The notes below the pieces were generated by a model that was not told where the DNA came from, did not search any database, and saw only the letters and a list, made by a program, of their open reading frames with translations. Shown here piece by piece: positions 44,557 to 53,838 of a stretch of 64,000 nt of DNA. Made by a program: the position numbers and the translations under genes. Each line of letters begins with the position of its first letter. Position 1 is the first letter of the stretch. This stretch comes from Bacteroidota bacterium (GTDB lineage: Bacteria > Bacteroidota > Bacteroidia > Chitinophagales > JADIYW01), in assembly GCA_016705125.1 (NCBI GenBank), contig JADIYW010000024.1, positions 1-64,000 of the forward strand, in the 5' to 3' direction.

Positions 44557-47361
44557 ATGATTCCGTTTTTAAAAATAATTGCCGACCAAATACCTGAAAA
44601 GGACTTGCAAGATTTAAAAAATCAGACTTTTCTATTCCCTTCGCGAAGAGCAGGTCAATACTTTAAAAAATACCTAATTGAACGTTTTCAAAATGATACC
44701 TTTTTTCTTCCTAATATAAGTAGTATACAAGATTATATAATTGAACAATCCAATTTGGTTATTCCAAATGAATTGGCTTTAATGGGCATTTTATACACTC
44801 ATTTTAATAAATATATCGAAGAGCCTTTTGAACAATTCCATTTATGGGGAAAAATGATTCTGGATGATTTTGATGAAATAGATAAATACTTGGTTGATGC
44901 CAAACAATTATTTGAATCTATTGAATTGCAAAAAGAAATTGATGCAAACTTTGAACTGGATCCCGAAAAATTAGCTTTTGTTATTGGTTTTTGGAAAAAT
45001 GTAGAAAAAGGAAAGATAGAAAACAATTTGAAGTCCAATTTTATAGAGACTTGGAAAATATTGGGCGATTTATATATCTCCTTTAAAGATACACTTTTAA
45101 AAAACAAGCAAGGGTATGAAGGAATGGCCTATGAAGTATTTTTCAATGCGCTTAAAAATAATTCTTTTAAACCCAAAGGAAAACTAACAATAGCTGGTTT
45201 CAATGCCTTATCGGTAGCTGAAGAGGAGATTTTTTATTTGCTTGACAAAAATTATGGCGCCCAAATCCATTGGGATGCTGATATTTATTACCTTAAAAAC
45301 AAATTTCAGGAAGCAGGAAATTTCTTAAGAAGATACCAAACTCGTTTCAACTCTTCCAATAACCATTGGCATATTTCTGATAGTTTTCACCATAAAAAAA
45401 TAAATATATACAAAGGACCATTACAATTGAGCCAGGTAAAAACTGCCATTAAAATTATTAGTCAAATCCCAAAAAAGGAATTGACAGCAACCGTTTTATG
45501 TAACGAAGCTCAATTATTTCCAATTCTCTACAATTTGCCAGCAGAAAATAATGCGCTCAACCTAACAATGGGTTTCCCGCTTAAATCATCACATTGGTTT
45601 ACGTTGTTATTTAATATAATTGAATTGATTAAGTCGAATGGCAATAATAGTATTAACAAAGATGGGCTAATTGTACTTATTCAAGACCCAATTATTCAGA
45701 AAATGTACTCGAAAAATGATATTGATGTTTTATTGTCTTTTTTAAAAACAGAAAACAATATAAATATCCAAAGGGGTGATTTATTCAATAAAACAAACAT
45801 CAAAGAAACGGTGATTGGTCAAATAATTGGGATTGATAAAGCATTTCAATCATTTGTTTCTACCATTAACAATGTTTTTCATAAAATATATTATGAGCTC
45901 AAAGAAATATTAAATGAGGAAGACAAATTGCTGTTTTTTGGAATGCTTGAAAATATCAATCAATTCAATGCACTATTGATTCAAGTTTCAGAACCACTTT
46001 CTTTTGCGTCTTCTTGTAGATTATTACATCAATATTTGCAAAGGATAAAAATTCCATTTGAATATGCCGAGACAGATGCTTTGCAAATTATGGGTTTCTT
46101 AGAATCTCGTTCCTTGGACTTTGAAAACCTTATTATTTTGGGGGCAAATGAAGGAAATTTGCCTGCTGGAGGCAAGCGGATGTCGTTTATCCCTTACAAC
46201 TTGCGCCGTGGCTTTGGATTGCCTACTTTCGAAGAACATGATGCAATTTATGCATATCATTTCTATCGCTTATTGCAAAGAGCAAAAAACATTTCACTGA
46301 TTTATGACACGCAACAAGGCGAAAATAGTAAGGAAAAAAGTCGATTTATACTTCAATTACTCAATGAATTGGACAAAAAAGACAATACTATTGAAACGTT
46401 TTCTATAGAATTTGAAGCAGAAAACTTTGAAGCAAACCACCTTTTAGAAGAAATACAGAAAACGCCTGAAACTATGGCAATTTTGGAAAAAATGGAATTC
46501 AGCCCTACAGCTTTAAGCACATATATTTCGAATCCTATGGAATTCTATCTAAAATATATTGCAAAACTAGATCCGACCCAACAGAGTAATACCAATCTAG
46601 ATCCATTAAATATTGGAAATTTGATTCACAAAACCATGGAAAATATTTATTTACCTTTTAAAAATAAGGTAATTGAGGTCAAAGATTTTGAGCAAATGGA
46701 ACAATCTGATTTTATCTCGCAACAACTAAATATTGCGGGGAATTCTCCGCATATAAATATTAAATTGGAGAATATTAGTGGAAAAGATATACTTGCAAAA
46801 AGCTTTATGATTTCTTCTATTGCCAAAATAATAAAAAATGATAAAAAATTAGCGCCATTTAGTCCTATTTATTTAGAAGAAAAGATTGGAAATAGGGATT
46901 TAAAATTATTGCTAAACAACGGAAAACAGGTTTTTATTTCTGGTAAAATTGATAGAATTGACCAATTTAATGAGAACAATGAGCCTGATTTTAGAATTAT
47001 AGACTACAAAACAGGTGAAGTAAAATTGCCAAAATATAATGAAAAAACACCTTTTGATATCAATGTCTATTTTGATGAAAAATTTAAATTTGGATTCCAA
47101 GGACTTTTTTATGCCTATTTATTATTCCGAAAAACAGAAGGAACGCTTACACAAGTAAGTTTTTATTCGCCAAAATCAAAAGAAACTGATCTAATTTCTA
47201 TCGAAGGAGGAAATCAAATTTCAATTGCAATGTTAAAAGATTTTGAGCATAAATTAAAAGATTTGATCGAAGAGATTTTAAATCCGGCAATTCCATTTAT
47301 TTCTAAAAAAGGGGAAGAGGATTATAAAAACAGCAATTTCAGAGACTTGATTGGCATCTAA
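44557..47361 (+). CDS. AddB-like PD-(D/E)XK nuclease/inactive helicase
   Basis: A 934-residue protein resembling the AddB/RexB half of the double-strand break repair nuclease. It starts with a degenerate helicase region (QTFLFPSRRAGQYFKKYLIE; LPNISSIQDYIIE; then LTIAGFNALSVAEEEIFYLL and NLIILGANEGNLPAGGKRMS) and ends with the PD-(D/E)XK nuclease (MEFSPTALSTYISNPMEFYL; GKIDRID; FRIIDYKTGEVK). No Walker A lysine motif was seen at the N-terminus. In bacteria it partners an AddA-type UvrD helicase to process DNA ends, but no such gene is adjacent. It overlaps no neighbour and ends one base before the convergent MBL gene. Confidence 0.85.
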   Translation: MIPFLKIIADQIPEKDLQDLKNQTFLFPSRRAGQYFKKYLIERFQNDTFFLPNISSIQDYIIEQSNLVIPNELALMGILYTHFNKYIEEPFEQFHLWGKMILDDFDEIDKYLVDAKQLFESIELQKEIDANFELDPEKLAFVIGFWKNVEKGKIENNLKSNFIETWKILGDLYISFKDTLLKNKQGYEGMAYEVFFNALKNNSFKPKGKLTIAGFNALSVAEEEIFYLLDKNYGAQIHWDADIYYLKNKFQEAGNFLRRYQTRFNSSNNHWHISDSFHHKKINIYKGPLQLSQVKTAIKIISQIPKKELTATVLCNEAQLFPILYNLPAENNALNLTMGFPLKSSHWFTLLFNIIELIKSNGNNSINKDGLIVLIQDPIIQKMYSKNDIDVLLSFLKTENNINIQRGDLFNKTNIKETVIGQIIGIDKAFQSFVSTINNVFHKIYYELKEILNEEDKLLFFGMLENINQFNALLIQVSEPLSFASSCRLLHQYLQRIKIPFEYAETDALQIMGFLESRSLDFENLIILGANEGNLPAGGKRMSFIPYNLRRGFGLPTFEEHDAIYAYHFYRLLQRAKNISLIYDTQQGENSKEKSRFILQLLNELDKKDNTIETFSIEFEAENFEANHLLEEIQKTPETMAILEKMEFSPTALSTYISNPMEFYLKYIAKLDPTQQSNTNLDPLNIGNLIHKTMENIYLPFKNKVIEVKDFEQMEQSDFISQQLNIAGNSPHINIKLENISGKDILAKSFMISSIAKIIKNDKKLAPFSPIYLEEKIGNRDLKLLLNNGKQVFISGKIDRIDQFNENNEPDFRIIDYKTGEVKLPKYNEKTPFDINVYFDEKFKFGFQGLFYAYLLFRKTEGTLTQVSFYSPKSKETDLISIEGGNQISIAMLKDFEHKLKDLIEEILNPAIPFISKKGEEDYKNSNFRDLIGI

Positions 47362-48126
47362 TTAAATCTCCATTTGCAATCCATCATAAGCCAGTCTTAT
47401 ATTTTCGGGAAGTTGTGCTTCCACCACTTTGTGCATTCCTAATTTGTGGCTTATATGTGTCAAATATGCAATTTTAGGATTTACTTTATTTATTATTTCA
47501 ATGGCCTGTTCAACATTAAAATGAGAATAATGAGGCGCCCATTGTATCCCATTTATAACAAAAATTTGAGTTCCTTTTATTTTTTCAATTTCTATCTCTT
47601 CAATGCTTCCAGCGTCAGTAAGGTAAGTAAAATTGCCAATTCTAAATCCTAAAACAGGCATTTTGGAATGCATAGCTCTGATTGGAATTATTGGAATACC
47701 AAAAATTTCAAAGACTTTATTGCTTATGGTATTTATTTCCAACTTTGGAACTCCTGGGTATGGATCTTTTTTGTTGAATGCATAAGGCATTTCTCGTTCT
47801 AAGGCAGCTATTACATAATCCTCCGCATATATAGGAATGGATTTATTGTTAAAATAGTTGAAAGGCCGCACATCATCCAATCCACCTACATGATCCTTAT
47901 GTGAATGGGTAAACAATATTGCATCCAAATCTTTTACTTGAGCATTTAGCATCTGCGCTCGAAAATCAGGTCCTGTATCAATTACAATTGTTTTGCCTGC
48001 AATTTCAATCATTATAGATGCCCGCAATCGTTTGTCTTTTGGTTCGGAAGAGACGCAAACATCACATTTACAAGTAATTACGGGTATTCCAGTAGAAGTG
48101 CCAGAGCCCAAAACAGTTATTTTCAT
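47362..48126 (-). CDS. MBL-fold metal-dependent hydrolase, PhnP-like
   Basis: A 254-residue metallo-beta-lactamase-fold protein. The metal motif is FTHSHKDHVGG (HxHxDH, about residues 73-83), with further ligands around MHSKM and LTDAGSI. The N-terminal CKCDVC and the closing YLTHISHKLGMHKVVE and LAYDGLQM are as in the PhnP/lipoyl-synthesis-neighbour group that cleaves cyclic phosphodiesters. It overlaps the preceding small gene by 4 bases (ATGA), so it belongs to the GDP-fucose operon. Confidence 0.9.
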   Translation of the reverse strand: MKITVLGSGTSTGIPVITCKCDVCVSSEPKDKRLRASIMIEIAGKTIVIDTGPDFRAQMLNAQVKDLDAILFTHSHKDHVGGLDDVRPFNYFNNKSIPIYAEDYVIAALEREMPYAFNKKDPYPGVPKLEINTISNKVFEIFGIPIIPIRAMHSKMPVLGFRIGNFTYLTDAGSIEEIEIEKIKGTQIFVINGIQWAPHYSHFNVEQAIEIINKVNPKIAYLTHISHKLGMHKVVEAQLPENIRLAYDGLQMEI

Positions 48127-48398
48127 GCCTCGGGTTTTTGAGCATTTAACAGTCTAAAGAATGGAATTGATTTAGCATCGAGTGCCGATTCATTTATTTC
48201 TAATTGTGCCAAAATATCTACTAGCGTATTTATCCTTGCCTCTGTATCAAAAAATTTATTTACAACTATTACTTTTTTTTCTTCTAACACACAGTATCCC
48301 GAATTAAACCGTCCTTTCTCGTATCTGACAATATAATCGGCCTCTTTAAATAAGTTTTCAATTTTTTTTAGTGTATGATTGCTATATTTAAATGACAT
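48123..48398 (-). CDS. conserved small hypothetical protein
   Basis: A 91-residue cytosolic protein: LKKIENLFKEADYIVRYEKG, GYCVLEEKKVIVVNKFFDTE, ARINTLVDILAQLEI. I recall close relatives across Bacteroidota, with no known function. It overlaps the fcl stop by one base and the MBL gene start by four, so it is translationally coupled to both. No catalytic motif is visible. Confidence 0.75.
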   Translation of the reverse strand: MSFKYSNHTLKKIENLFKEADYIVRYEKGRFNSGYCVLEEKKVIVVNKFFDTEARINTLVDILAQLEINESALDAKSIPFFRLLNAQKPEA

Positions 48399-49348
48399 TA
48401 TCGTATGCCTTGTGCAATTTTTTCATAATCATGCTCAAACATAGCATATACCGAAGTAATCCCATCTTTCAATTCTATCCCTGCTTTCCAGCCCAATCCA
48501 TTTATTTTAGAAACATCTACTAATTTGCGTGGTGTTCCATCTGGTTTTGTAGCATCAAAATTAAGACCGCCATCAAATCCAACTATATCCTTAATCATTA
48601 GAGCCAAATCCTTTATGGTAATATCATTTCCAACGCCAATATTCACCAGTCCTTCTTCAGAATAATTTTCCATAAGAAAATAACAAGCTGAAGCTAAATC
48701 ATCAACATGTAAAAATTCGCGTAATGGCGTGCCTGATCCCCAAATCGTTACTTCTGGTACTTTATTTATTTTTGCTTCATGAAACTTTCGAATTAAAGCA
48801 GGCAAAACATGGGAATTATTTAAATCGTAATTGTCATTTGGACCATACAAATTTGTAGGCATTACGGATATATAATCACAACCATACTGTCTTCTATACG
48901 ATTCACATAATTTTATACCTGCTATTTTGGCAATAGCGTAAGGTTCATTTGTTTGTTCCAATAATCCTGTTAACAAATATTCTTCTTTAAGCGGCTGTGG
49001 TGCCATCTTTGGATATATACAAGTACTTCCTAAAAAGAGTAATTTCTTCACACCTGCCAAATAGGATGCATGAATAACATTACATTCCATCATAAGGTTA
49101 TTGTATAAAAATTCTGCTCTAAATGTATTATTAGCATGTATTCCACCTACCTTGGCAGCAGCAAGAAATACATAATCAGGTTTCTCTTCTCTCATAAATT
49201 CGTTCACATCTTCTTGATTGACCAAGTTTAGTTCTTTCGAATTTCGAGTAATGATATTGACAAAGCCCTCTTTTTCCAATTTTCGAACTAAAGCCGAACC
49301 AACCATTCCTTTGTGTCCTGCAATATATATTTTGGAATTTTTTTCCAT
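48398..49348 (-). CDS. fcl: GDP-L-fucose synthase
   Basis: A 316-residue epimerase/reductase that turns GDP-4-keto-6-deoxymannose into GDP-L-fucose with NADPH. It is an extended SDR: IYIAGHKGMVGSALVRKLE at the N-terminus, LFLGSTCIYP with the catalytic Ser, and YAIAKIAGIKLCESY with Tyr and Lys. PQPLKEEYLLTGLLEQTNEP is a family-specific stretch. It follows gmd by 36 bases, so the two-step fucose pathway is complete here. Confidence 0.97.
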   Translation of the reverse strand: MEKNSKIYIAGHKGMVGSALVRKLEKEGFVNIITRNSKELNLVNQEDVNEFMREEKPDYVFLAAAKVGGIHANNTFRAEFLYNNLMMECNVIHASYLAGVKKLLFLGSTCIYPKMAPQPLKEEYLLTGLLEQTNEPYAIAKIAGIKLCESYRRQYGCDYISVMPTNLYGPNDNYDLNNSHVLPALIRKFHEAKINKVPEVTIWGSGTPLREFLHVDDLASACYFLMENYSEEGLVNIGVGNDITIKDLALMIKDIVGFDGGLNFDATKPDGTPRKLVDVSKINGLGWKAGIELKDGITSVYAMFEHDYEKIAQGIR

Positions 49349-49384
49349 AAAAAATGTGATTAAAAACTGAAAAGTAAAGATAAA

Positions 49385-50497
49385 TTATTCGTGGTATTCA
49401 AATATTTTGTGCCCACCTTGTTTTAGGTATTGGTCTCTTTCGAACAAGGTAATATCCGAAGCCATCATATCTTTCACCAAAGACTTTAAATCATGTTTTG
49501 GCTTCCAACCGAGTTTTGTTTTTGATTTTGTTGGGTCACCAATTAATAAATCTACTTCTGTTGGTCTGAAATATCTAGGATCAATCGCAACTACTTCTTT
49601 ACCAACCTCTACTTGATATTTTGGATTAGTACAAGCTACTACAAAAGCAGTCTCTTCGATTCCGGTGCCTTTAAATCCTACTTCGATTCCCAATTCGGCA
49701 AACGACATACGCACAAATTCTCTTACTTCAGTGGTTACACCAGTTGCAATTACATAATCTTCAGGTGTGTCTTGTTGCAAAATAAGCCACATCGCTTCTA
49801 CATAATCTTTTGCGTGTCCCCAATCTCTTTTTGAATTCAAATTACCTAAGAACAATTTATCTTGTAATCCCAATGCTATTTTGGAAACAGCCCTTGTAAT
49901 TTTTCTTGTTACAAAGGTTTCGCCACGCAAAGGACTTTCGTGGTTAAACAAAATACCGTTACAAGCAAACATCCCATAAGCTTCTCTATAGTTAACTGTT
50001 ATCCAGAAACCATACATTTTAGCCACTGCATATGGTGAACGAGGATAAAAAGGTGTAGTCTCTGATTGCGGAATTTCTTGCACTTTCCCATACAACTCAG
50101 ATGTAGAAGCCTGATAAAGCCTTGTTTTTTCTGTTAATCCAAGTAATCGGATTGCCTCTAATAATCTTAAAGACCCAATTCCGTCTACATTTGCAGTATA
50201 TTCTGGTGTATCAAAACTTACTTTTACATGCGACATGGCACCCAAATTATAAATTTCATCAGGCTGAATCTCCTGAATTATACGAATTAGATTCGTTGAA
50301 TCCGACAAATCGCCAAAATGCAATTTAAATCTGACGTTATCGACATGCGGATCTTGATATAAATGATCTATCCTATCGGTATTAAATAAGGAGCTTCTTC
50401 TTTTAATACCATGTACCTCATATCCTTTGGATAATAATAACTCGGCCAAATAAGCGCCATCCTGTCCGGTAATTCCTGTTATAAGTGCTTTCTTCAT
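49385..50497 (-). CDS. gmd: GDP-mannose 4,6-dehydratase
   Basis: A 370-residue extended SDR that makes GDP-4-keto-6-deoxymannose from GDP-mannose, the first step to fucose. Motifs: LITGITGQDGAYLAELLL (cofactor), HGIKRRSSLFNTDRIDHLY, STSELYGKVQEIPQSE and YPRSPYAVAKMYGFWI (Tyr-x3-Lys). The ATG at 50497 is preferred to 50533 because it starts at the normal MKKALITG and lies behind the promoter box. It heads the fucose operon. Confidence 0.97.
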   Translation of the reverse strand: MKKALITGITGQDGAYLAELLLSKGYEVHGIKRRSSLFNTDRIDHLYQDPHVDNVRFKLHFGDLSDSTNLIRIIQEIQPDEIYNLGAMSHVKVSFDTPEYTANVDGIGSLRLLEAIRLLGLTEKTRLYQASTSELYGKVQEIPQSETTPFYPRSPYAVAKMYGFWITVNYREAYGMFACNGILFNHESPLRGETFVTRKITRAVSKIALGLQDKLFLGNLNSKRDWGHAKDYVEAMWLILQQDTPEDYVIATGVTTEVREFVRMSFAELGIEVGFKGTGIEETAFVVACTNPKYQVEVGKEVVAIDPRYFRPTEVDLLIGDPTKSKTKLGWKPKHDLKSLVKDMMASDITLFERDQYLKQGGHKIFEYHE

Positions 50498-50517
50498 CAA
50501 ATAATTCAATTGAAATG

Positions 50518-50525
50518 CAAATTTA
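50518..50525 (-). promoter_or_regulatory. -7 box (TAAATTTG) for the gmd operon
   Basis: A TAnnTTTG match on the minus strand, 20 bases before the ATG at 50497. Confidence 0.5.
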
Positions 50526-50566
50526 AACAACAAATTGGTTTTTTTTGTAGTTGGATTTAATAAAGC

Positions 50567-51169
50567 ATGAAAGAAAAAGTAAATTTAAGTATTTTTATTT
50601 CTGGTGGTGGTTCAAATGCTATTCAGATTATAGAGTTTTTTAAAGACAATAAACAAATAAATATTGCCTGTTTATTATCAAACAACCAACAATCGGGAGC
50701 TGAAAAAATAGGAAAAACGTATGAAATTCCTTACTTTATTTTTTCAAAATTAGATTGGGAAATTCAACATCCAATTGAAAAATATTTAGAAGAAAAATCT
50801 GTGGATTTAATCATTTTAGCAGGTTTTTTAAAATTAATCCCCAAAAGCCTAATCCATCTATTCCCAAACAAAATAATCAATATTCATCCCGCCTTACTGC
50901 CAAAATATGGAGGAAAAGGAATGTATGGACATCATGTACATCAGGCCGTAAAAAATGCCAAAGAAACCACCTCTGGCATTACCATCCATTTGGTTTCTGA
51001 AATATATGATGAAGGCCCAATTCTATTCCAAAAAAAATGTAAAATTAATGAATCGGATGATGCAGCTTTAATAGGAAAAAAAGTCCTTGAATTAGAACAC
51101 AAATATTTTAGTCAAGTTATTGAAAATTACATTTTTAAAGAATTTAAAAAAAACGGACAAATCACCTAA
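50567..51169 (+). CDS. purN: phosphoribosylglycinamide formyltransferase
   Basis: A 200-residue enzyme that formylates GAR with 10-formyl-tetrahydrofolate, the third step of purine synthesis. It shows the phosphate loop FISGGGSNAIQII, the folate region IILAGFLKLIPKSLI, the catalytic Asn and His in NIHPALLPKYGGKGMYG, and the catalytic Asp in SEIYDEGPILFQ. Length is normal. purH follows after 96 bases with its own promoter. Confidence 0.95.
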   Translation: MKEKVNLSIFISGGGSNAIQIIEFFKDNKQINIACLLSNNQQSGAEKIGKTYEIPYFIFSKLDWEIQHPIEKYLEEKSVDLIILAGFLKLIPKSLIHLFPNKIINIHPALLPKYGGKGMYGHHVHQAVKNAKETTSGITIHLVSEIYDEGPILFQKKCKINESDDAALIGKKVLELEHKYFSQVIENYIFKEFKKNGQIT

Positions 51170-51231
51170 AAACATAAACAAGTATTAACATTTAATATAC
51201 ATTTATGCATTATTTCTGCTATTAAAAAATG

Positions 51232-51239
51232 TATTTTTG
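51232..51239 (+). promoter_or_regulatory. -7 box (TATTTTTG) for purH
   Basis: A full TAnnTTTG match 26 bases before the TTG start codon of purH. Confidence 0.5.
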
Positions 51240-51265
51240 TGCCTTAATAACAAAATATCGTTCCA

Positions 51266-52783
51266 TTGCAAAAAATTCATTCTGCTTTAATTTCGGTTTA
51301 TTACAAAGACGGCCTAGAATCTTTAGTAAAAACCCTTGTTAGTCAAGGTGTTACAATATATTCAACTGGCGGAACCCAATCATTTATTGAATCACTTGGG
51401 TTTGATGTAATTCCTGTTGAGGATTTAACAGATTATCCATCCATTTTGGGCGGCAGAGTAAAAACCCTCCATCCAAAAATTTTTGGTGGTATTTTGGGTA
51501 GAAGAGACCATAAGGAAGACATTGAGCAAATGACGAGTTATGAAATTCCTGAAATTGATTTAGTTATTGTGGATTTATATCCTTTTGAAGAGACATTGTC
51601 AAAAACAGATAATGAGGAAGAAATAATTGAGAAAATTGACATTGGAGGTATTTCACTAATAAGAGCAGCGGCTAAAAATTTTAAAGATGTTGTTATTTTA
51701 TCGTCTAAATCGCAATACGCAGAATTAGAAGATATTATCAAAAAACAAGAAGGTCAGACGAATCTTTTACAAAGAAAGAAATTTGCTGCACAAGCATTTG
51801 CAGTCTCTAGTCATTACGATACCGCCATTTTTAATCATTTTAATAAAGATTTTGCATTCCCATATTTAAAAGTTAGCCATTTGGAAGGAGAAACCTTACG
51901 ATATGGAGAAAATCCACACCAAGCCGGTATTTTTTATGGCGATTTGGAATCTTTTTTTACAAAACTAAATGGAAAAGAACTTTCGTATAATAATTTGGTG
52001 GATGTTGATGCTGGGGTACAATTGATAAATGAATTTGAGGAGCCAACAGTTGCAATATTAAAACACACCAATCCATGTGGTGTGGCATCTCGAAACAATA
52101 TAGTTGATGCATGGGAAGCCGCTTTGGCTGGCGATCCTGTTTCAGCTTTTGGAGGAGTGATTATTACCAATTCAACTATCAATAAAGCGGTTGCTGAAAA
52201 AATAAATCAATTATTTTTTGAAGTATTAATTGCACCAAATTATGATAAAGATGCAATTGAAATACTTACTGCGAAAAAGAACCGAATTATTTTAGTTCAA
52301 AAAATATTTAATACCCAAAAAACACAAATAAAAACCTTGTTGAATGGCGTCATTGCCCAAGACAATGATTACAAAACAGAAACAGAAAGTGATTTAAAGG
52401 TAGCGACTTTAAAAACACCTACTAATGAAGAATTAAGCGATTTAATCTTTGCAACTAAAGTTGTAAAACATTTAAAATCGAATACTATTGTTTTTGCAAA
52501 AAACAAGCAACTACTCGGTATGGGATGCGGACAAACTTCCAGAGTAGACGCTACAAAACAAGCCATTGAAAAAGCAAGTACTTTTAATTTCGACCTAAAT
52601 GGTGCTGTGATGGCAAGCGATGCCTTTTTTCCTTTTCCAGATTGCGTTGAAATTGCATTTAATGCTGGCATTAGATCAATTTTGCAACCTGGAGGCTCAA
52701 TAAAAGACCAAGATTCCATAGATTTTTGCAATAAAAAAGAAATTTCTATGGTAATGAGTGGCACAAGACATTTTAAACATTAA
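51266..52783 (+). CDS. purH: bifunctional AICAR transformylase/IMP cyclohydrolase
   Basis: A 505-residue enzyme for the last two steps of IMP synthesis. The MGS-like cyclohydrolase domain comes first (SALISVYYKDGLESLVKTL; TIYSTGGTQSFIESLG; GRVKTLHPKIFGGILGRRD), then the transformylase (LRYGENPHQAGIF; ILKHTNPCGVAS; AFGGVIITN; ASDAFFPFPDCVEIAFNAGI). The start is TTG; no ATG is available and the N-terminus aligns at once. The cell-shape operon starts 28 bases after it, so they may share transcripts. Confidence 0.97.
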   Translation: MQKIHSALISVYYKDGLESLVKTLVSQGVTIYSTGGTQSFIESLGFDVIPVEDLTDYPSILGGRVKTLHPKIFGGILGRRDHKEDIEQMTSYEIPEIDLVIVDLYPFEETLSKTDNEEEIIEKIDIGGISLIRAAAKNFKDVVILSSKSQYAELEDIIKKQEGQTNLLQRKKFAAQAFAVSSHYDTAIFNHFNKDFAFPYLKVSHLEGETLRYGENPHQAGIFYGDLESFFTKLNGKELSYNNLVDVDAGVQLINEFEEPTVAILKHTNPCGVASRNNIVDAWEAALAGDPVSAFGGVIITNSTINKAVAEKINQLFFEVLIAPNYDKDAIEILTAKKNRIILVQKIFNTQKTQIKTLLNGVIAQDNDYKTETESDLKVATLKTPTNEELSDLIFATKVVKHLKSNTIVFAKNKQLLGMGCGQTSRVDATKQAIEKASTFNFDLNGAVMASDAFFPFPDCVEIAFNAGIRSILQPGGSIKDQDSIDFCNKKEISMVMSGTRHFKH

Positions 52784-52811
52784 CTTTACAAAATAATTTA
52801 TACATAATACA

Positions 52812-53834
52812 ATGGGGCTGTTTAGTTTTTTCAATAAAGAGATTGCAATCGATTTAGGAACTGCAAATACTTTAATCATTTATAAAGACCAAGTGGTGGT
52901 AGATGAGCCATCAATAGTTGCAATCGACAAAAGAACAAAAACGGTTATTGCTGTTGGAAAAAAAGCAATGATGATGCATGAAAAAACACATGCAGATATA
53001 GAAACGATTAGACCGTTAAAAGATGGTGTAATTGCTAATTTCCAAGCTGCCGAAGCAATGATTAGAGGATTCATTGGCATGATGAACGAAAAAAATAGTT
53101 GGTTCAAGCCATCTCTTACCATGGTTATCTGTATTCCATCTGGTATTACTGAGGTAGAAAAAAGAGCAGTATTTGACTCCGCTGAACATGCAAATGCACG
53201 TGAAAGATATTTAATACATGAGCCAATGGCAGCTGCTCTTGGTATAGGACTTGATGTAGAACAACCTGAAGGAAATATGATTATTGACATAGGTGGTGGA
53301 ACAACAGAAATTGCTGTTATTGCTTTGTCGGGTATTGTAGCCGATCAATCGATCAGAATCGCAGGTGATGAATTTACCCAAGATATAGTAGAATATATAA
53401 AAAGACAACACAATATGCTTATTGGTGAACGAACTGGTGAGGCTATAAAAATAAATGTTGGGTCAGCTTTACAAGATTTGCCAAATCCCCCAGACGATTA
53501 TTTTGTTCACGGTCGCGATTTGCTGACAGGTATTCCTAAGCAAATTTCGGTTTCTTATCAAGAAATTGCTGGTGCTTTAGATAAATCAATTTCAAAAATA
53601 GAAGAAGCAATTATGAAGGCGTTAGAAATTACACCTCCTGAGTTAGCATCTGATATTTACAGAAAAGGACTTTATCTTACAGGTGGAGGTGCTTTATTGC
53701 GTGGCCTAGATTTAAGATTATCTTCTAAAACCAAACTTCCCGTTCAAGTGGCTGACGATCCTTTGAGAGCAGTAGTAAGAGGAACAGGATTAGCCTTAAA
53801 GAATAGAGACAAATACACTTTCCTTATGAGTTAA
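52812..53834 (+). CDS. mreB: rod shape-determining protein MreB
   Basis: A 340-residue actin homologue that forms filaments under the inner membrane and guides wall synthesis. ATP-binding motifs: IAIDLGTANTLIIY (phosphate 1), NMIIDIGGGTTEIAVIALS (phosphate 2) and LTGGGALLRGLDLRLS (adenosine). FNKE near the N-terminus gives a membrane-contact helix (GLFSFFNKE). First gene of the mreBCD-PBP2-rodA cluster; 4 bases separate it from mreC. Confidence 0.98.
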   Translation: MGLFSFFNKEIAIDLGTANTLIIYKDQVVVDEPSIVAIDKRTKTVIAVGKKAMMMHEKTHADIETIRPLKDGVIANFQAAEAMIRGFIGMMNEKNSWFKPSLTMVICIPSGITEVEKRAVFDSAEHANARERYLIHEPMAAALGIGLDVEQPEGNMIIDIGGGTTEIAVIALSGIVADQSIRIAGDEFTQDIVEYIKRQHNMLIGERTGEAIKINVGSALQDLPNPPDDYFVHGRDLLTGIPKQISVSYQEIAGALDKSISKIEEAIMKALEITPPELASDIYRKGLYLTGGGALLRGLDLRLSSKTKLPVQVADDPLRAVVRGTGLALKNRDKYTFLMS

Positions 53835-53838
53835 TCAA

